This document shows positions 8,411 to 16,371 of a stretch of 48,115 nucleotides of DNA, in pieces. The notes below the pieces were generated by a model that was not told where the DNA came from, made no database searches, and saw only the letters and a list, made by a program, of their open reading frames with translations. How positions within the stretch are numbered: position 1 is the first letter of the stretch; every line of letters begins with the position of its first letter. The stretch covers positions 1 through 48,115 of the forward strand of contig CAZPLR010000011.1 of the NCBI GenBank assembly GCA_964587555.1. The letters are read 5' to 3'. The position numbers and the translations under genes were made by a program. Source of the DNA: JAHHTP01 sp964587555. Its GTDB lineage: Bacteria > Bacillota > Clostridia > Oscillospirales > Ruminococcaceae.

Positions 8411-10333
8411 TTATACCATCAGCGCACAGATCTGGTTTGCGAACGTGACCGGATCGTCTACCGGCACGCCCTCCATCAGCGCAGCTTCATTGTATAACAA
8501 CTGAGTGTAGGTCTTGAGCGTTTCTTTGTCGTTTTCGAATAATGCCTTGAGCTTTTCGAAGATTGGATGGGATGCGTTGATCTCCAGCACCTTCTGCGCT
8601 TTGACGCTCCCGTCAGCATTCGGCATCGAGCCAAGTACTCGCTCCATCTCCAGCGAAACCTGACCATCCGCGCTGAAGCAGACCGGATGACTCTTTAAGC
8701 GGGTTGAAAGTCTGACCGCACTAACCTTATCGCCCAGCGCGTCCTTCATAAAGGCAACTAGATCCTTGCTCTCCTCCGACTGCTTTTTCGCCGCTTCCTT
8801 TTCCTCCTCGGTCTCTAAATCAAGATCACCGGCGGCAACCGATTTGAACTCCTTCTCCTCGTAGCTGTGCAGCATCTGGATCGCAAATTCATCCACTTCG
8901 TCGGTGAAATAGAGGATTTCAAACCCCTTCTCGCGAACCATTTCGGTCTGCGGCAGATTCTCCACTTTCTGCAGGCTCTCGCCGCTTGCAAAGAAAATGT
9001 ATTTCTGATCCGGTTTCATTCGCTCGACATATTCCTTCAGCGTGACAAGCTTGTTCTTTCCGTTTTCATCCTTTTCGGAGGAGGTGAACAGCAACAGATC
9101 CTGCAGCACGTCCTTGTTCATACCGTAACCCTGATAAACGCCGAATTTCAACTGTAAGCCAAACGCCTTGTAGAAGGTTTCATACTTTTCGCGCTCGTTT
9201 TTCAGCATCTTGGAAAGCTCGGTTTTGATCTTTTTCTCTACGCTCTTCGCAATAATCTTTAACTGCCTGTCATGCTGTAAAAGCTCGCGGGAGATATTGA
9301 GCGATAAATCCTGCGAATCCACTAAGCCTCTGACAAAGCTGAAATAATCCGGCAGCAGATCAGCACATTTATCCATAATCAACACGCCGTTGGAGTAAAG
9401 CTGCAAGCCTTTTTCAAATTCCTTGCTGTAGTAGTTGTACGGCGCTTTGCCCGGAATATAGAGCAGCGCGTTGTAGGTCGCAGACCCCTCCGTTTTCGAG
9501 GTGATAACCTTTAACGGATCCTCATAATCATAGAACTTATCCTTATAGAACTGGTTATACTCCGCCTCTGTGACCTCGTCCTTATTCTTCTTCCAGATCG
9601 GAACCATGCTGTTGATGGTTTCGGTGACAATCTCGGTTTCGTAATCGCTATCCTCCTTGCCCTCGGCGCCCTCCTTCAGCTTGGAATGCTCGACGTCCAT
9701 CAGAATTGGATAACGGATGTAATCCGAGTATTTGCGGATGATGCCTTGGATTCGATAGGTTTCCAAAAATTCATCGTAGTTTTCTTCCTCAGTATTATCC
9801 ATAATGTGAAGCACGATCTTGGTTCCGGTTTCGTCGCGCTCACATTCCTCAATGGTATATCCTTCGGTTCCTTCCGACTCCCAGCGGTAGGCTTTTTCCG
9901 CACCGTAGGCGCGGCTTTCCACTGTGACCTTTTTCGCCACCATAAACGCTGAATAAAAACCTACGCCGAATTGACCGATGATATCCACATCCTCGTCCAA
10001 CTGATTTTCCTTCTTAAACGCCAGGGATCCGCTCTGCGCAATCGTGCCAAGGTTGCTCTCCAGCTCCTCCTCGGTCATGCCGCAGCCGTTATCTGTGACC
10101 GTCAGCGTGCGCGCCTCTTTATCGATATCAACCCGGATGAAATAATCCTCTCTGGTTTTTCCAACCGTTTCATCGCTTAATGAACGGAAATACAGCTTGT
10201 CGATCGCGTCGCTCGCGTTGGAGATCAGCTCGCGCAGGAAAATCTCCTTATGCGTATAAATAGAGTGAATCATCATTTCCAGCAGCCGCTGGGATTCTGC
10301 TTTGAATTGCTTCGTCTGTGCCGTTTTTGCCAT
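8411..10333 (-). CDS. htpG: Molecular chaperone HtpG (Hsp90)
   Basis: A 640-residue cytosolic Hsp90 chaperone. The N-terminal GHKL ATPase domain shows LRELISNASDAIDKL, the DNGCGMT ATP-lid start and GQFGVGFYSAFMV. The middle domain includes the RGLVDSQDLSLNISRE client and arginine-finger region. The C-terminal dimerisation domain ends with a normal ALMV tail. Length is close to the 624-residue E. coli protein. The start has AAGGAGAGG. It is a single-gene unit with its own promoter (10429-10457) and an overlapping CIRCE operator (10397-10423), so HrcA repression and heat induction are expected. Bacillus subtilis htpG, by contrast, is not under CIRCE control. Confidence 0.96.
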   Translation of the reverse strand: MAKTAQTKQFKAESQRLLEMMIHSIYTHKEIFLRELISNASDAIDKLYFRSLSDETVGKTREDYFIRVDIDKEARTLTVTDNGCGMTEEELESNLGTIAQSGSLAFKKENQLDEDVDIIGQFGVGFYSAFMVAKKVTVESRAYGAEKAYRWESEGTEGYTIEECERDETGTKIVLHIMDNTEEENYDEFLETYRIQGIIRKYSDYIRYPILMDVEHSKLKEGAEGKEDSDYETEIVTETINSMVPIWKKNKDEVTEAEYNQFYKDKFYDYEDPLKVITSKTEGSATYNALLYIPGKAPYNYYSKEFEKGLQLYSNGVLIMDKCADLLPDYFSFVRGLVDSQDLSLNISRELLQHDRQLKIIAKSVEKKIKTELSKMLKNEREKYETFYKAFGLQLKFGVYQGYGMNKDVLQDLLLFTSSEKDENGKNKLVTLKEYVERMKPDQKYIFFASGESLQKVENLPQTEMVREKGFEILYFTDEVDEFAIQMLHSYEEKEFKSVAAGDLDLETEEEKEAAKKQSEESKDLVAFMKDALGDKVSAVRLSTRLKSHPVCFSADGQVSLEMERVLGSMPNADGSVKAQKVLEINASHPIFEKLKALFENDKETLKTYTQLLYNEAALMEGVPVDDPVTFANQICALMV

Positions 10334-10396
10334 TATAGTTCCTCTCCTTTTTCTATCGATACAAGCAGCGGTCGTTCGCCGCTCTCTGAAACAAGA

Positions 10397-10423
10397 TTAG
10401 CACTCTTTATCTTTAAGTGCTAA
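10397..10423 (-). promoter_or_regulatory. CIRCE element (HrcA operator)
   Basis: The 9-9-9 inverted repeat TTAGCACTC-N9-AAGTGCTAA (plus strand) matches the CIRCE consensus TTAGCACTC-N9-GAGTGCTAA with one changed base. It lies just downstream of the -10 box of htpG, which is the usual place for HrcA to block transcription. Confidence 0.92.
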
Positions 10424-10428
10424 AAAAC

Positions 10429-10457
10429 AGTATAAAGCAAACAGAGGGAAAAGTCAA
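10429..10457 (-). promoter_or_regulatory. htpG promoter
   Basis: Minus-strand TTGACT and TATACT with a 17-nt spacer, immediately upstream of the CIRCE element. Confidence 0.85.
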
Positions 10458-10501
10458 GTACAAATTATGAACAAACATATTATGTTTTTTGTAGCGGCAA
10501 A

Positions 10502-10524
10502 AGCCTCCCGCAAAAAGGGAGGCT
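10502..10524 (-). terminator. metK terminator
   Basis: A hairpin agcctccc/gggaggct about 23 nt after the metK stop codon, followed on the minus strand by TTTT. Confidence 0.7.
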
Positions 10525-10546
10525 CAGACGGTCAAGCGGAAATATT

Positions 10547-11746
10547 TTATTTCTGCCCCAGCACGCGGTTCAGTTCTTTGACGCGGTCGGTTCTCTCCCA
10601 ACGGACGCCAAGCTCCTCTCTGCCCATATGTCCATATGCAGCAAGCTTTTTGTAGATCGGGCGGCGCAGATCGAGCGTCTTGATAATCTTCGCAGGGCGC
10701 AGGTCAAATACCTGTTCGACCGCTGCGGCGATTTCTTCGTCCGGCTTCACACCGGTGCCGAAAGTGTCCACCCGCACCGATACCGGTTTTGCAACGCCGA
10801 TCGCATAGGCAAGCTGCACCTCACACTTTTTAGCAAGTCCAGCGGCGACGACGTTCTTGGCAACCCAACGCGCGGCATACGCAGCGCTGCGGTCGACCTT
10901 GGTTGGATCCTTGCCGGAAAACGCCCCGCCGCCATGACGGGCATAACCGCCGTAGGTATCCACAATAATCTTTCTTCCGGTTAAGCCGCTGTCCCCCATC
11001 GGGCCGCCGATTACAAAGCGTCCGGTCGGATTGATGTAGTATTTCGTTTCTCCGTCCAGCAGCTCCTGCGGGACAACCGGCTGAATCACCTCGCGGATTA
11101 AATCCTCACGGAGCTGATCGATCGAAGCCTCCGGCGCGTGCTGAGCGGAAACAACGATCGCCTCAACACGCTTCGGCGCGCCGCTCGGATCATATTCAAT
11201 CGTGATCTGGGTCTTACCGTCCGGTCTTAGATAGGATAAAATACCCTGCTTGCGCACCTCCGTCAGACGCTTTGCAAGCTTGTGCGCCAATGATACCGGC
11301 AGCGGCATCAGCTCCGGCGTATCGTCGCAGGCGTAGCCGAACATCATGCCCTGATCGCCCGCGCCGGTGCTGTCCTCTGCAAGCGCGGAGCCGGATTTCT
11401 GTTCGAGCGCCGAATCAACACCAAGCGCGATGTCCGGCGACTGCGCATGGATCGCGCATAGTACGCTGCAGGTATTGCCGTCAAAGCCGTACGCGGCGTC
11501 GTTATAGCCGATCTCGTTGACTGTGTCGCGCACAATCTGCTGAATATCATATTTTGCGGTCGTGGTGATCTCGCCCATCACCATGATAACGCCGGTCGTC
11601 GCGGTCGTTTCGCAGGCGACGCGCGCCATCGGATCCTGCGCTAAAATCGCGTCAAGCACCGCGTCGGAAATCTGGTCGCAGATTTTGTCCGGATGTCCCT
11701 CGGTGACGCTTTCAGAAGTAAATAAAATCTTTGCTGCTTTTTCCAT
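10547..11746 (-). CDS. metK: S-adenosylmethionine synthetase
   Basis: A 399-residue cytosolic enzyme making S-adenosylmethionine from methionine and ATP. Signature elements are FTSESVTEGHPDKICDQISD at the N-terminus, the GAGDQGMMFGYA hexapeptide region near residue 120 and GGGAFSGKDPTKVDRSAAY for phosphate binding. Length fits the family. The frame stays open 37 codons further upstream, but that extension is encoded by the riboswitch and terminator and lacks family similarity. The start at 11746 has GAAAGGAA upstream. Transcription begins at 11988-12016 and passes through a SAM-I riboswitch, so the gene is shut off by its own product. Confidence 0.97.
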   Translation of the reverse strand: MEKAAKILFTSESVTEGHPDKICDQISDAVLDAILAQDPMARVACETTATTGVIMVMGEITTTAKYDIQQIVRDTVNEIGYNDAAYGFDGNTCSVLCAIHAQSPDIALGVDSALEQKSGSALAEDSTGAGDQGMMFGYACDDTPELMPLPVSLAHKLAKRLTEVRKQGILSYLRPDGKTQITIEYDPSGAPKRVEAIVVSAQHAPEASIDQLREDLIREVIQPVVPQELLDGETKYYINPTGRFVIGGPMGDSGLTGRKIIVDTYGGYARHGGGAFSGKDPTKVDRSAAYAARWVAKNVVAAGLAKKCEVQLAYAIGVAKPVSVRVDTFGTGVKPDEEIAAAVEQVFDLRPAKIIKTLDLRRPIYKKLAAYGHMGREELGVRWERTDRVKELNRVLGQK

Positions 11747-11784
11747 ACTGTTCTTCCTTTCCAAATATCGTATCCAAAACGCAA

Positions 11785-11815
11785 TAAAAAAGCACACGGT
11801 GCGTTCACCGTGTGC
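11785..11815 (-). terminator. Riboswitch-controlled terminator upstream of metK
   Basis: A perfect 9-bp hairpin GCACACGGT/ACCGTGTGC with a 6-nt loop, followed on the minus strand by TTTTTT. It sits between the SAM-I aptamer and the metK ribosome site, as expected for a transcriptional OFF switch. Confidence 0.9.
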
Positions 11816-11851
11816 GGAAATTTCTCCTTCGTGCTGGAAGGTCATTATTTT

Positions 11852-11958
11852 CCCCATCTTTGGTGTACACCACAGGAATTGGCACCTTACTTTCGGGATT
11901 TACCGAAAACAGGTTGTCGGGCTTCACAGGGCCTGTCCCTCCGCCGCTCTTGATAAGG
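11852..11958 (-). promoter_or_regulatory. SAM-I (S-box) riboswitch aptamer
   Basis: The minus strand shows the conserved S-box blocks in order: CCTTATCAAGAG, GGCGGAGGGAC, GGCCCTGTGAAGCCC, GACAACC, AAGGTGCCAATTCC, a palindromic P4 hairpin (TGGTGTACACCA) and GATGGGG. The last pairs with the first CCTTATC (with two G-U pairs) to close helix P1. It is followed by a terminator and metK. High SAM should stabilise P1 and permit the terminator. Confidence 0.96.
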
Positions 11959-11987
11959 TTGAATCGGGTCGATTTTTGCTAATCCAT

Positions 11988-12016
11988 ATTATAGCACGCG
12001 CCGCACGGTTTGTCAA
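11988..12016 (-). promoter_or_regulatory. metK promoter
   Basis: Minus-strand TTGACA and TATAAT with an exact 17-nt spacer, about 30 nt before the riboswitch. The remaining gap to feoA (12017-12203) holds a possible feoAB extended -10 (TGCTAAAAT near 12075) and nothing else I can support; no clear Fur box is visible. Confidence 0.9.
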
Positions 12017-12203
12017 CACCCTTTTGCATCTTTGCCAAAGTCTTGTCGGATGAACAATTTTTCTTCTTATCTGCTAAAATAATCCGGAAAAAATGCGGTG
12101 AACCGCCCTTTTTCCGCACCGAACTGGACGGCGCGGCATATATTGCAGGCAAAAGGCACGCCATATTTCGGCGCTATGATCTAGGCAAAATGAGGTGAAC
12201 CGA

Positions 12204-12479
12204 TTGAAGATAACAGCCAATCCCCCAAAAAGCAGACCCGCAGCGCGCACCCTCTGCGCGCTCTCTCCCGGCGAATCCGCCGTAATCCGAACCCTCTCCG
12301 CACCGGCAGATATGAAGCAGCGGCTTACCGATTTGGGCTTCATCGCCGGCACCAAGGTGACGCTCCTGCGCCGCGCCTTTTTAGGCGATCCGTGCGCCTA
12401 CTACATCCGCGGAAATATCATCGCGCTGCGCGACGAGGATGCGTCCGCCATCACCTGCGGCACACAGGAGGCAATATGA
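12204..12479 (+). CDS. feoA: Ferrous iron transport protein A
   Basis: A 91-residue SH3-like cytoplasmic partner of FeoB in ferrous iron uptake. The segment SPGESAVIRTLSAPADMKQRLTDLGFI followed by GTKVTLL is the usual FeoA core, and FLGDPCAYYIRGNIIALRDEDA closes the beta barrel. The start is best placed at TTG (12204): GAGGTG lies 6 nt before it. A GTG three codons earlier would lie within that ribosome site. The stop codon overlaps the feoB ATG (ATGA), so the pair is translationally coupled. No FeoC is seen. Confidence 0.88.
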   Translation: MKITANPPKSRPAARTLCALSPGESAVIRTLSAPADMKQRLTDLGFIAGTKVTLLRRAFLGDPCAYYIRGNIIALRDEDASAITCGTQEAI

Positions 12480-14506
12480 AACGGGAAAAGGGCTGCCTCG
12501 TCGCGCTGACAGGCAACCCCAACGTCGGAAAATCCACCGTTTTTAACGCGCTGACCGGAATGCGCCAGCACACCGGAAATTGGCCCGGCAAAACTGTCGC
12601 GCGCGCTGAGGGAAGCTTTACAAAAAACGGTAGAACCATCCGCTTGGTCGACCTGCCCGGCACCTACTCGCTTTCCGCCCATTCGCCGGAGGAGGAAATT
12701 ACGGTCGACTTTATCCAAAAGGAACATCCGGACGCGGTTATCGTCATCTGCGACAGCTCCTCCCCGGAGCGCGGCATCTCACTGCTGCTGCAAATCCTAG
12801 AGATTACAAGCCGCGTTGTACTTTGCGCAAATCTTTCGGACGAAGCCAAAAAGCGCGGCGTCATCCTTCAAAAGGAAACGCTTTCCTTCCTGCTCGGCGT
12901 TCCGGTCGTCGTCACCGACGCCAGAAGCAAAAAAGGACTGGATCAGCTCATCGAGGCGGTCTTCTTGGCCGCGCAAAGCCCGCCGCAGTCGGTGCTGCAT
13001 CCGTCCTATCCGCCGCAGGTCAGGGCTGCGCTTGATGCGTTAACGCCCCTGCTTGCCGAAACCTGCGGGAAGGCGGCAAGGCACTATGCGATCAGATCGC
13101 TCTGCTCCCCGCAGGAGGCGGCTTGCAGCGCGCTTCCGTCTCAGGCGCAAAAAATACTTTCCCGGCTGCAAAAGGCGCCGGATTTTGCCGTCTTATCCGA
13201 GCAAACAGCCGCCGCGCCGGTACACACTGCGGAGCGTGTTTCCAAGCTTGCCGTCATCCATCGAACTGCGGGGCCCAACCGCAAAGACGCGCTTTTAGAC
13301 CGCATATTCACCGGGAAGGTCAGCGGGATACTCTGTATGCTGCTTTTGCTGTTCCTGATCCTCTGGATCACCATCAGCGGCGCAAACGCGGTTTCCGACC
13401 TGCTTTCAAACTTCCTTTTCTCGCTGGAATCACCGCTTGCCAATATGCTCGCCGCCGCCGGACTGCCGCAGTCTGTCTGCTCGCTGCTCACACAGGGGGT
13501 CTATCGCGTGCTTGCATGGGTCGTTTCGGTTATGCTGCCGCCGATGGCGATCTTCTTCCCACTTTTTACGCTGCTGGAAGATTTCGGATACCTGCCGCGC
13601 GTGGCTTTTAACCTAGACGCGGCGTTTCAAAAGGCTAAAACCTGTGGCAAACAGGCGCTGACCATCTGCATGGGCTTCGGCTGCAACGCCGTCGGCATTA
13701 CCGGCTGCCGCATCATCGACTCCCCGCGCGAGCGCAGCATCGCTAGGGTTACAAACTGTCTTACCCCCTGCAACGGGCGTTTCCCGTTTTTGATTTCGGT
13801 CTTTACGCTATTTTTCCTCTCCGGACAAAAGGGCTTTGCAAGCTCTCTCGGCGCGGCAGGCGGGCTTTGTGCTGTGATCCTCTTGGGGATATCGATGACC
13901 TTTTTGACCTCCGCACTGCTCTCCAAAACGCTATACAAGGGTCTGCCCAGCGCATTTGCGCTGGAGCTGCCGCCCTACCGCCGCCCGCAAATCGGCAAGG
14001 TGATCGTTCGCAGCGTTTTTGACCGCACCATCTTTGTACTCGGCAGAGCCGTTGTCAGTGCGATCCCGGCAGGCTTTCTAATCTGGCTTGCCGCAAATAT
14101 AGAGATCGGCGGCGTCACGCTGCTGCACAGCATCACCAGCTTTTTTGACCCGCTTGGACGCCTGCTCGGCATGGATGGCGTGATCCTGACCGCCTTTATC
14201 TTGGGCTTTCCCGCCAACGAAATCGTTATGCCGATCATCATCATGGCGTACACCGCCTCCGGCAGCCTCTCCGCCGTAGAGGGTGCGGGACTGTACGCCC
14301 TGCTTCTGCAAAACGGCTGGACGCCGGTCACCGCAGTCTGCGTGCTGCTCTTTTCGCTGATGCACTGGCCCTGCGCCGCCTCCTGCTTCACGCTTTACAA
14401 GGAGAGCAAAAGCCTGCGTGAAACGCTCACCGGCATCCTGCTGCCTACGCTCTGCGGCGCGCTTTGCTGCATCGTTGTTTCAGCCATTGGAAGGCTCTTT
14501 TTCTAA
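12476..14506 (+). CDS. feoB: Ferrous iron transport protein B
   Basis: A 676-residue membrane Fe(II) transporter with a fused G domain. G1 GNPNVGKS is at residues 13-20, G3 DLPG at 59-62 and G4 NLSD at 119-122. The helical guanine-dissociation-inhibitor region follows to about residue 270. The C-terminal half has about eight membrane helices with two gate motifs: the GFGCNAVGITGCRII segment and the later region around GFPANEIVMP. The PCNGRFPFLI Cys motif matches the variant common in Firmicutes. The start has AGGAGG about 5 nt upstream and overlaps feoA. A terminator follows at 14511. Function is confident; the gate residues differ from the E. coli type. Confidence 0.95.
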   Translation: MKREKGCLVALTGNPNVGKSTVFNALTGMRQHTGNWPGKTVARAEGSFTKNGRTIRLVDLPGTYSLSAHSPEEEITVDFIQKEHPDAVIVICDSSSPERGISLLLQILEITSRVVLCANLSDEAKKRGVILQKETLSFLLGVPVVVTDARSKKGLDQLIEAVFLAAQSPPQSVLHPSYPPQVRAALDALTPLLAETCGKAARHYAIRSLCSPQEAACSALPSQAQKILSRLQKAPDFAVLSEQTAAAPVHTAERVSKLAVIHRTAGPNRKDALLDRIFTGKVSGILCMLLLLFLILWITISGANAVSDLLSNFLFSLESPLANMLAAAGLPQSVCSLLTQGVYRVLAWVVSVMLPPMAIFFPLFTLLEDFGYLPRVAFNLDAAFQKAKTCGKQALTICMGFGCNAVGITGCRIIDSPRERSIARVTNCLTPCNGRFPFLISVFTLFFLSGQKGFASSLGAAGGLCAVILLGISMTFLTSALLSKTLYKGLPSAFALELPPYRRPQIGKVIVRSVFDRTIFVLGRAVVSAIPAGFLIWLAANIEIGGVTLLHSITSFFDPLGRLLGMDGVILTAFILGFPANEIVMPIIIMAYTASGSLSAVEGAGLYALLLQNGWTPVTAVCVLLFSLMHWPCAASCFTLYKESKSLRETLTGILLPTLCGALCCIVVSAIGRLFF

Positions 14507-14510
14507 AAAA

Positions 14511-14555
14511 CTCCGGCAAGCCGTACGCTCCATACGGTCTGCCGGAGCATTTTTC
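14511..14555 (+). terminator. feoAB terminator
   Basis: A long hairpin (CTCCGGCA with TGCCGGAG, plus an inner CCGTA/TACGG helix) starting 5 nt after the feoB stop codon and followed by ATTTTTC. Confidence 0.88.
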
Positions 14556-14556
14556 G

Positions 14557-14599
14557 TTGAAAAAAAAGAAAGCAAAGCGGGTTATTCTTTGCTTTCTTT
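14557..14599 (-). terminator. rpsT terminator
   Basis: A 13-bp hairpin aaagaaagcaaag/ctttgctttcttt with a 9-nt loop, followed on the minus strand by a run of eight T. It lies about 13 nt after the rpsT stop codon. Confidence 0.85.
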
Positions 14600-14611
14600 G
14601 GATCATTCAAA

Positions 14612-14872
14612 TTACTGCGCTGCGTTTAATTTCTTTGCAAGCTGGGATTTTAAGCGCGCAGCCTTGTTCTTATGGATGATGCCCTTCGCAGCCATCTGGT
14701 CCACACGCTTCATTGCGTAAACGACCGCTTCGCTCTTATTCTCAACGTTTGTTTCCAACGCGGCGTTTGCCTTCTTTAAAGTGGACTTCATATTCGATCT
14801 GAGCATTTTGTTTCTCAGCGCTTTTTTCTTGGAAACAACGACCCTTTTCTTCGCGGATTTAATATTCGCCAT
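14612..14872 (-). CDS. rpsT: 30S ribosomal protein S20
   Basis: An 86-residue, lysine-rich helical protein that binds 16S rRNA early in small-subunit assembly. MANIKSAKKRVVVSKKKALRN is the classic N-terminus, and the C-terminal GIIHKNKAARLKSQLAKKL is also typical. Length matches the family. AGGAGG lies 8 nt upstream of the ATG. It is a single-gene unit with its own promoter (14976-15004) and terminator (14557-14599). Confidence 0.98.
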   Translation of the reverse strand: MANIKSAKKRVVVSKKKALRNKMLRSNMKSTLKKANAALETNVENKSEAVVYAMKRVDQMAAKGIIHKNKAARLKSQLAKKLNAAQ

Positions 14873-14975
14873 TCTTCAAATCCTCCAATTTTTTGTTTTC
14901 TACTCTTATTTCATCCAAAATACAAGACACGATTGCGGCTGCGCCGGAAGATGACGCGCCACCACAGCATCTTTA

Positions 14976-15004
14976 ATCATACCACATTTTCTCAAAAATT
15001 GCAA
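14976..15004 (-). promoter_or_regulatory. rpsT promoter
   Basis: Minus-strand TTGCAA and TATGAT with a 17-nt spacer, giving a leader of roughly 95 nt before rpsT. Confidence 0.72.
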
Positions 15005-15026
15005 GCGTTTTGCATCCCAAAGCATA

Positions 15027-15491
15027 TCATGGCGTTTCATTCAAATTTGTTGATTCCGCCTGATTCTTTGCCGGATATGGCGCAAGCCCGGCAAGCTGCG
15101 CCAAGGTCACGCTGTTTAAGTACTGACCGACTGTTTGATCCAGTCCGATCCAGAACAAAAGCGAGGGGCATTTGCTCTGCATTGGGCAAAGATTTTCCGG
15201 TCCGTCCAGACAGGAAACCGGCGCCATCCGCCCTTCGATCGCGTGAAGAATCTCGCCGATCGGATATTCCTCCGCCGGCTTTACAAGCCGATAACCGCCC
15301 TGCTGCCCGCGGCTGGAATACAGCAGCCCGCTTTTGCACAGGTTTGAAGCAATCTGCTCCAGATACTTCACCGAAATATTCTGTCTTGCCGAAATTTCCC
15401 GCAGCACAGTCAGCTTTCCGTTCTCCTGTCCGTGCTTTGCCAGATCAATCATAAATCGCAGCGCATATCTTCCCTTTGTCGAAATCAGCAT
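15027..15491 (-). CDS. Rrf2-family transcriptional regulator
   Basis: A 154-residue winged-helix DNA-binding protein of the Rrf2 family (relatives IscR, CymR, NsrR). The N-terminus MLISTKGRYALRFMIDLA and the recognition helix region NISVKYLEQI are typical, followed by the wing SSRGQQGGYRL. Three cysteines at 94, 102 and 108 are spaced like those that hold the [2Fe-2S] cluster of IscR, so this copy probably senses Fe-S status or redox state. The start has GAGGGAG 5 nt upstream. The promoter lies inside a 41-bp sequence that is repeated exactly 808 bp away (see repeats). No isc genes are adjacent; the cysteine desulfurase at 28737 is a possible distant target. Confidence 0.9.
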   Translation of the reverse strand: MLISTKGRYALRFMIDLAKHGQENGKLTVLREISARQNISVKYLEQIASNLCKSGLLYSSRGQQGGYRLVKPAEEYPIGEILHAIEGRMAPVSCLDGPENLCPMQSKCPSLLFWIGLDQTVGQYLNSVTLAQLAGLAPYPAKNQAESTNLNETP

Positions 15492-15522
15492 ATTGCTCCC
15501 TCATTTTCCAGAGATTGTCTCA

Positions 15523-15563
15523 TCAGCTATATTATAACAGAAACCGCCGCAAAAAACAAGCGC
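15523..15563. repeat. 41-bp perfect direct repeat, copy 1 (carries rrf2 promoter)
   Basis: This 41-bp segment is identical to 16331-16371, in the same orientation and 808 bp apart. Sequence identity ends abruptly at both edges. It holds a complete minus-strand promoter and ends about where transcription would begin. Confidence 0.97.
15531..15559 (-). promoter_or_regulatory. Promoter of Rrf2 regulator gene (within repeat copy 1)
   Basis: Minus-strand TTGTTT and TATAAT with a 17-nt spacer, 39 nt upstream of the regulator start codon. Confidence 0.8.
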
Positions 15564-15596
15564 TATTCTCAATTCCCGCACAATGTCTCACGCAGC

Positions 15597-15629
15597 AAAA
15601 CCGCCCGCCGCGGTACGGCAGACGGTTTT
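15597..15629 (-). terminator. Terminator of the 187-residue protein gene
   Basis: A 14-bp hairpin (aaaaccgtctgccg with cggcgggcggtttt on the minus strand, two G-U pairs) 9 nt after the stop codon. The trailing TTTT is short. Confidence 0.65.
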
Positions 15630-15637
15630 CAGATAAA

Positions 15638-16201
15638 CTATGTCCGCTCCTCAAAGCAGCGGCAGGATTTTAATATTTCATATACCGAGGCAAAATCGCA
15701 GCCCTCCGGAAAATCGCCGCCCTCATACCAGAGATGGACGATGTATTGCTCGCCGCTTCTAAAAATCTCCGAATGTACGCCGTTTGGCAATAAGAAGTCA
15801 ATATTCGGCATATATTGCTTTGCGCCGGTCGACATATACAGGAGATGCGCCTCCTCCTTCGGCGACTGCTTCTTCCAGTAATAGCGCTTCACTTCGTCCG
15901 GAGAGGCAACGTCATTTTCCATGAGCATAAACGGGTAGCAGATGCCAATACCCGTCTCCTTCATGTAAACGAACCGCGGCAGCTCGTCTCCATGCTGATT
16001 TTGCAGGACGTGGTATTCGGTTTTATCCGCTTCAACGCCCATATCTGTCACTTGATTTCCGGCACGGTTGAACCCCATCACGGCAAGGAGAATGGATTCA
16101 TGAAAAATGTACAATAGAAGCAGCAGAATGATAACCAGGCTGACAATCTCTATCGGTCGGAACAGCCTGTTCTTTTTTGGAGAAACTTGTGTGTTATTCA
16201 T
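15638..16201 (-). CDS. Unknown membrane-anchored protein
   Basis: A 187-residue protein I do not recognise. A basic N-terminus (KKNRLFRP) is followed by one membrane helix at about residues 18-42 (IVSLVIILLLLLYIF). A soluble domain of about 145 residues follows, probably outside the cell. That domain is rich in aromatic residues and has four cysteines (ICYPF, GCDFAS and a CRC near the end). There is no lipobox. AAAGG lies 8 nt before the ATG. Its upstream region holds an exact copy of the Rrf2 gene promoter at 16331-16371, about 130 nt before the start, so the two genes may respond to the same signal. It could be a recent arrival or a small lineage-specific surface protein. Confidence 0.7.
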   Translation of the reverse strand: MNNTQVSPKKNRLFRPIEIVSLVIILLLLLYIFHESILLAVMGFNRAGNQVTDMGVEADKTEYHVLQNQHGDELPRFVYMKETGIGICYPFMLMENDVASPDEVKRYYWKKQSPKEEAHLLYMSTGAKQYMPNIDFLLPNGVHSEIFRSGEQYIVHLWYEGGDFPEGCDFASVYEILKSCRCFEERT

Positions 16202-16330
16202 TGCAGTTACCTTTCATCCAGATTTTTATGACAATTCCTTCTTTTCTATCGAAAATTTTCTCAGAATATGCGATACTATATTTATAAAAATGGAGGATTT
16301 TAGACTCTTTATCTTCCGGATTTTATCCTG

Positions 16331-16371
16331 TCAGCTATATTATAACAGAAACCGCCGCAAAAAACAAGCGC
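16331..16371. repeat. 41-bp perfect direct repeat, copy 2
   Basis: This is identical over 41 bp to 15523-15563. It carries the same minus-strand promoter, here aimed at the 187-residue protein gene. Confidence 0.97.
16339..16367 (-). promoter_or_regulatory. Promoter of 187-residue protein gene (within repeat copy 2)
   Basis: TTGTTT-N17-TATAAT on the minus strand, identical to the Rrf2 gene promoter. It leaves a leader of about 130 nt. Confidence 0.72.

Noticed and set aside
11747..11857. 37-codon N-terminal extension of metK
   Set aside because: It is encoded by the riboswitch 3' end and terminator, lacks MetK similarity, and a good ribosome site marks the ATG at 11746.
12017..12200. Fur box upstream of feoAB
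   Set aside because: AT-rich stretches such as TTATCTGCTAAAATAATCC show only weak resemblance to the 19-bp Fur consensus.
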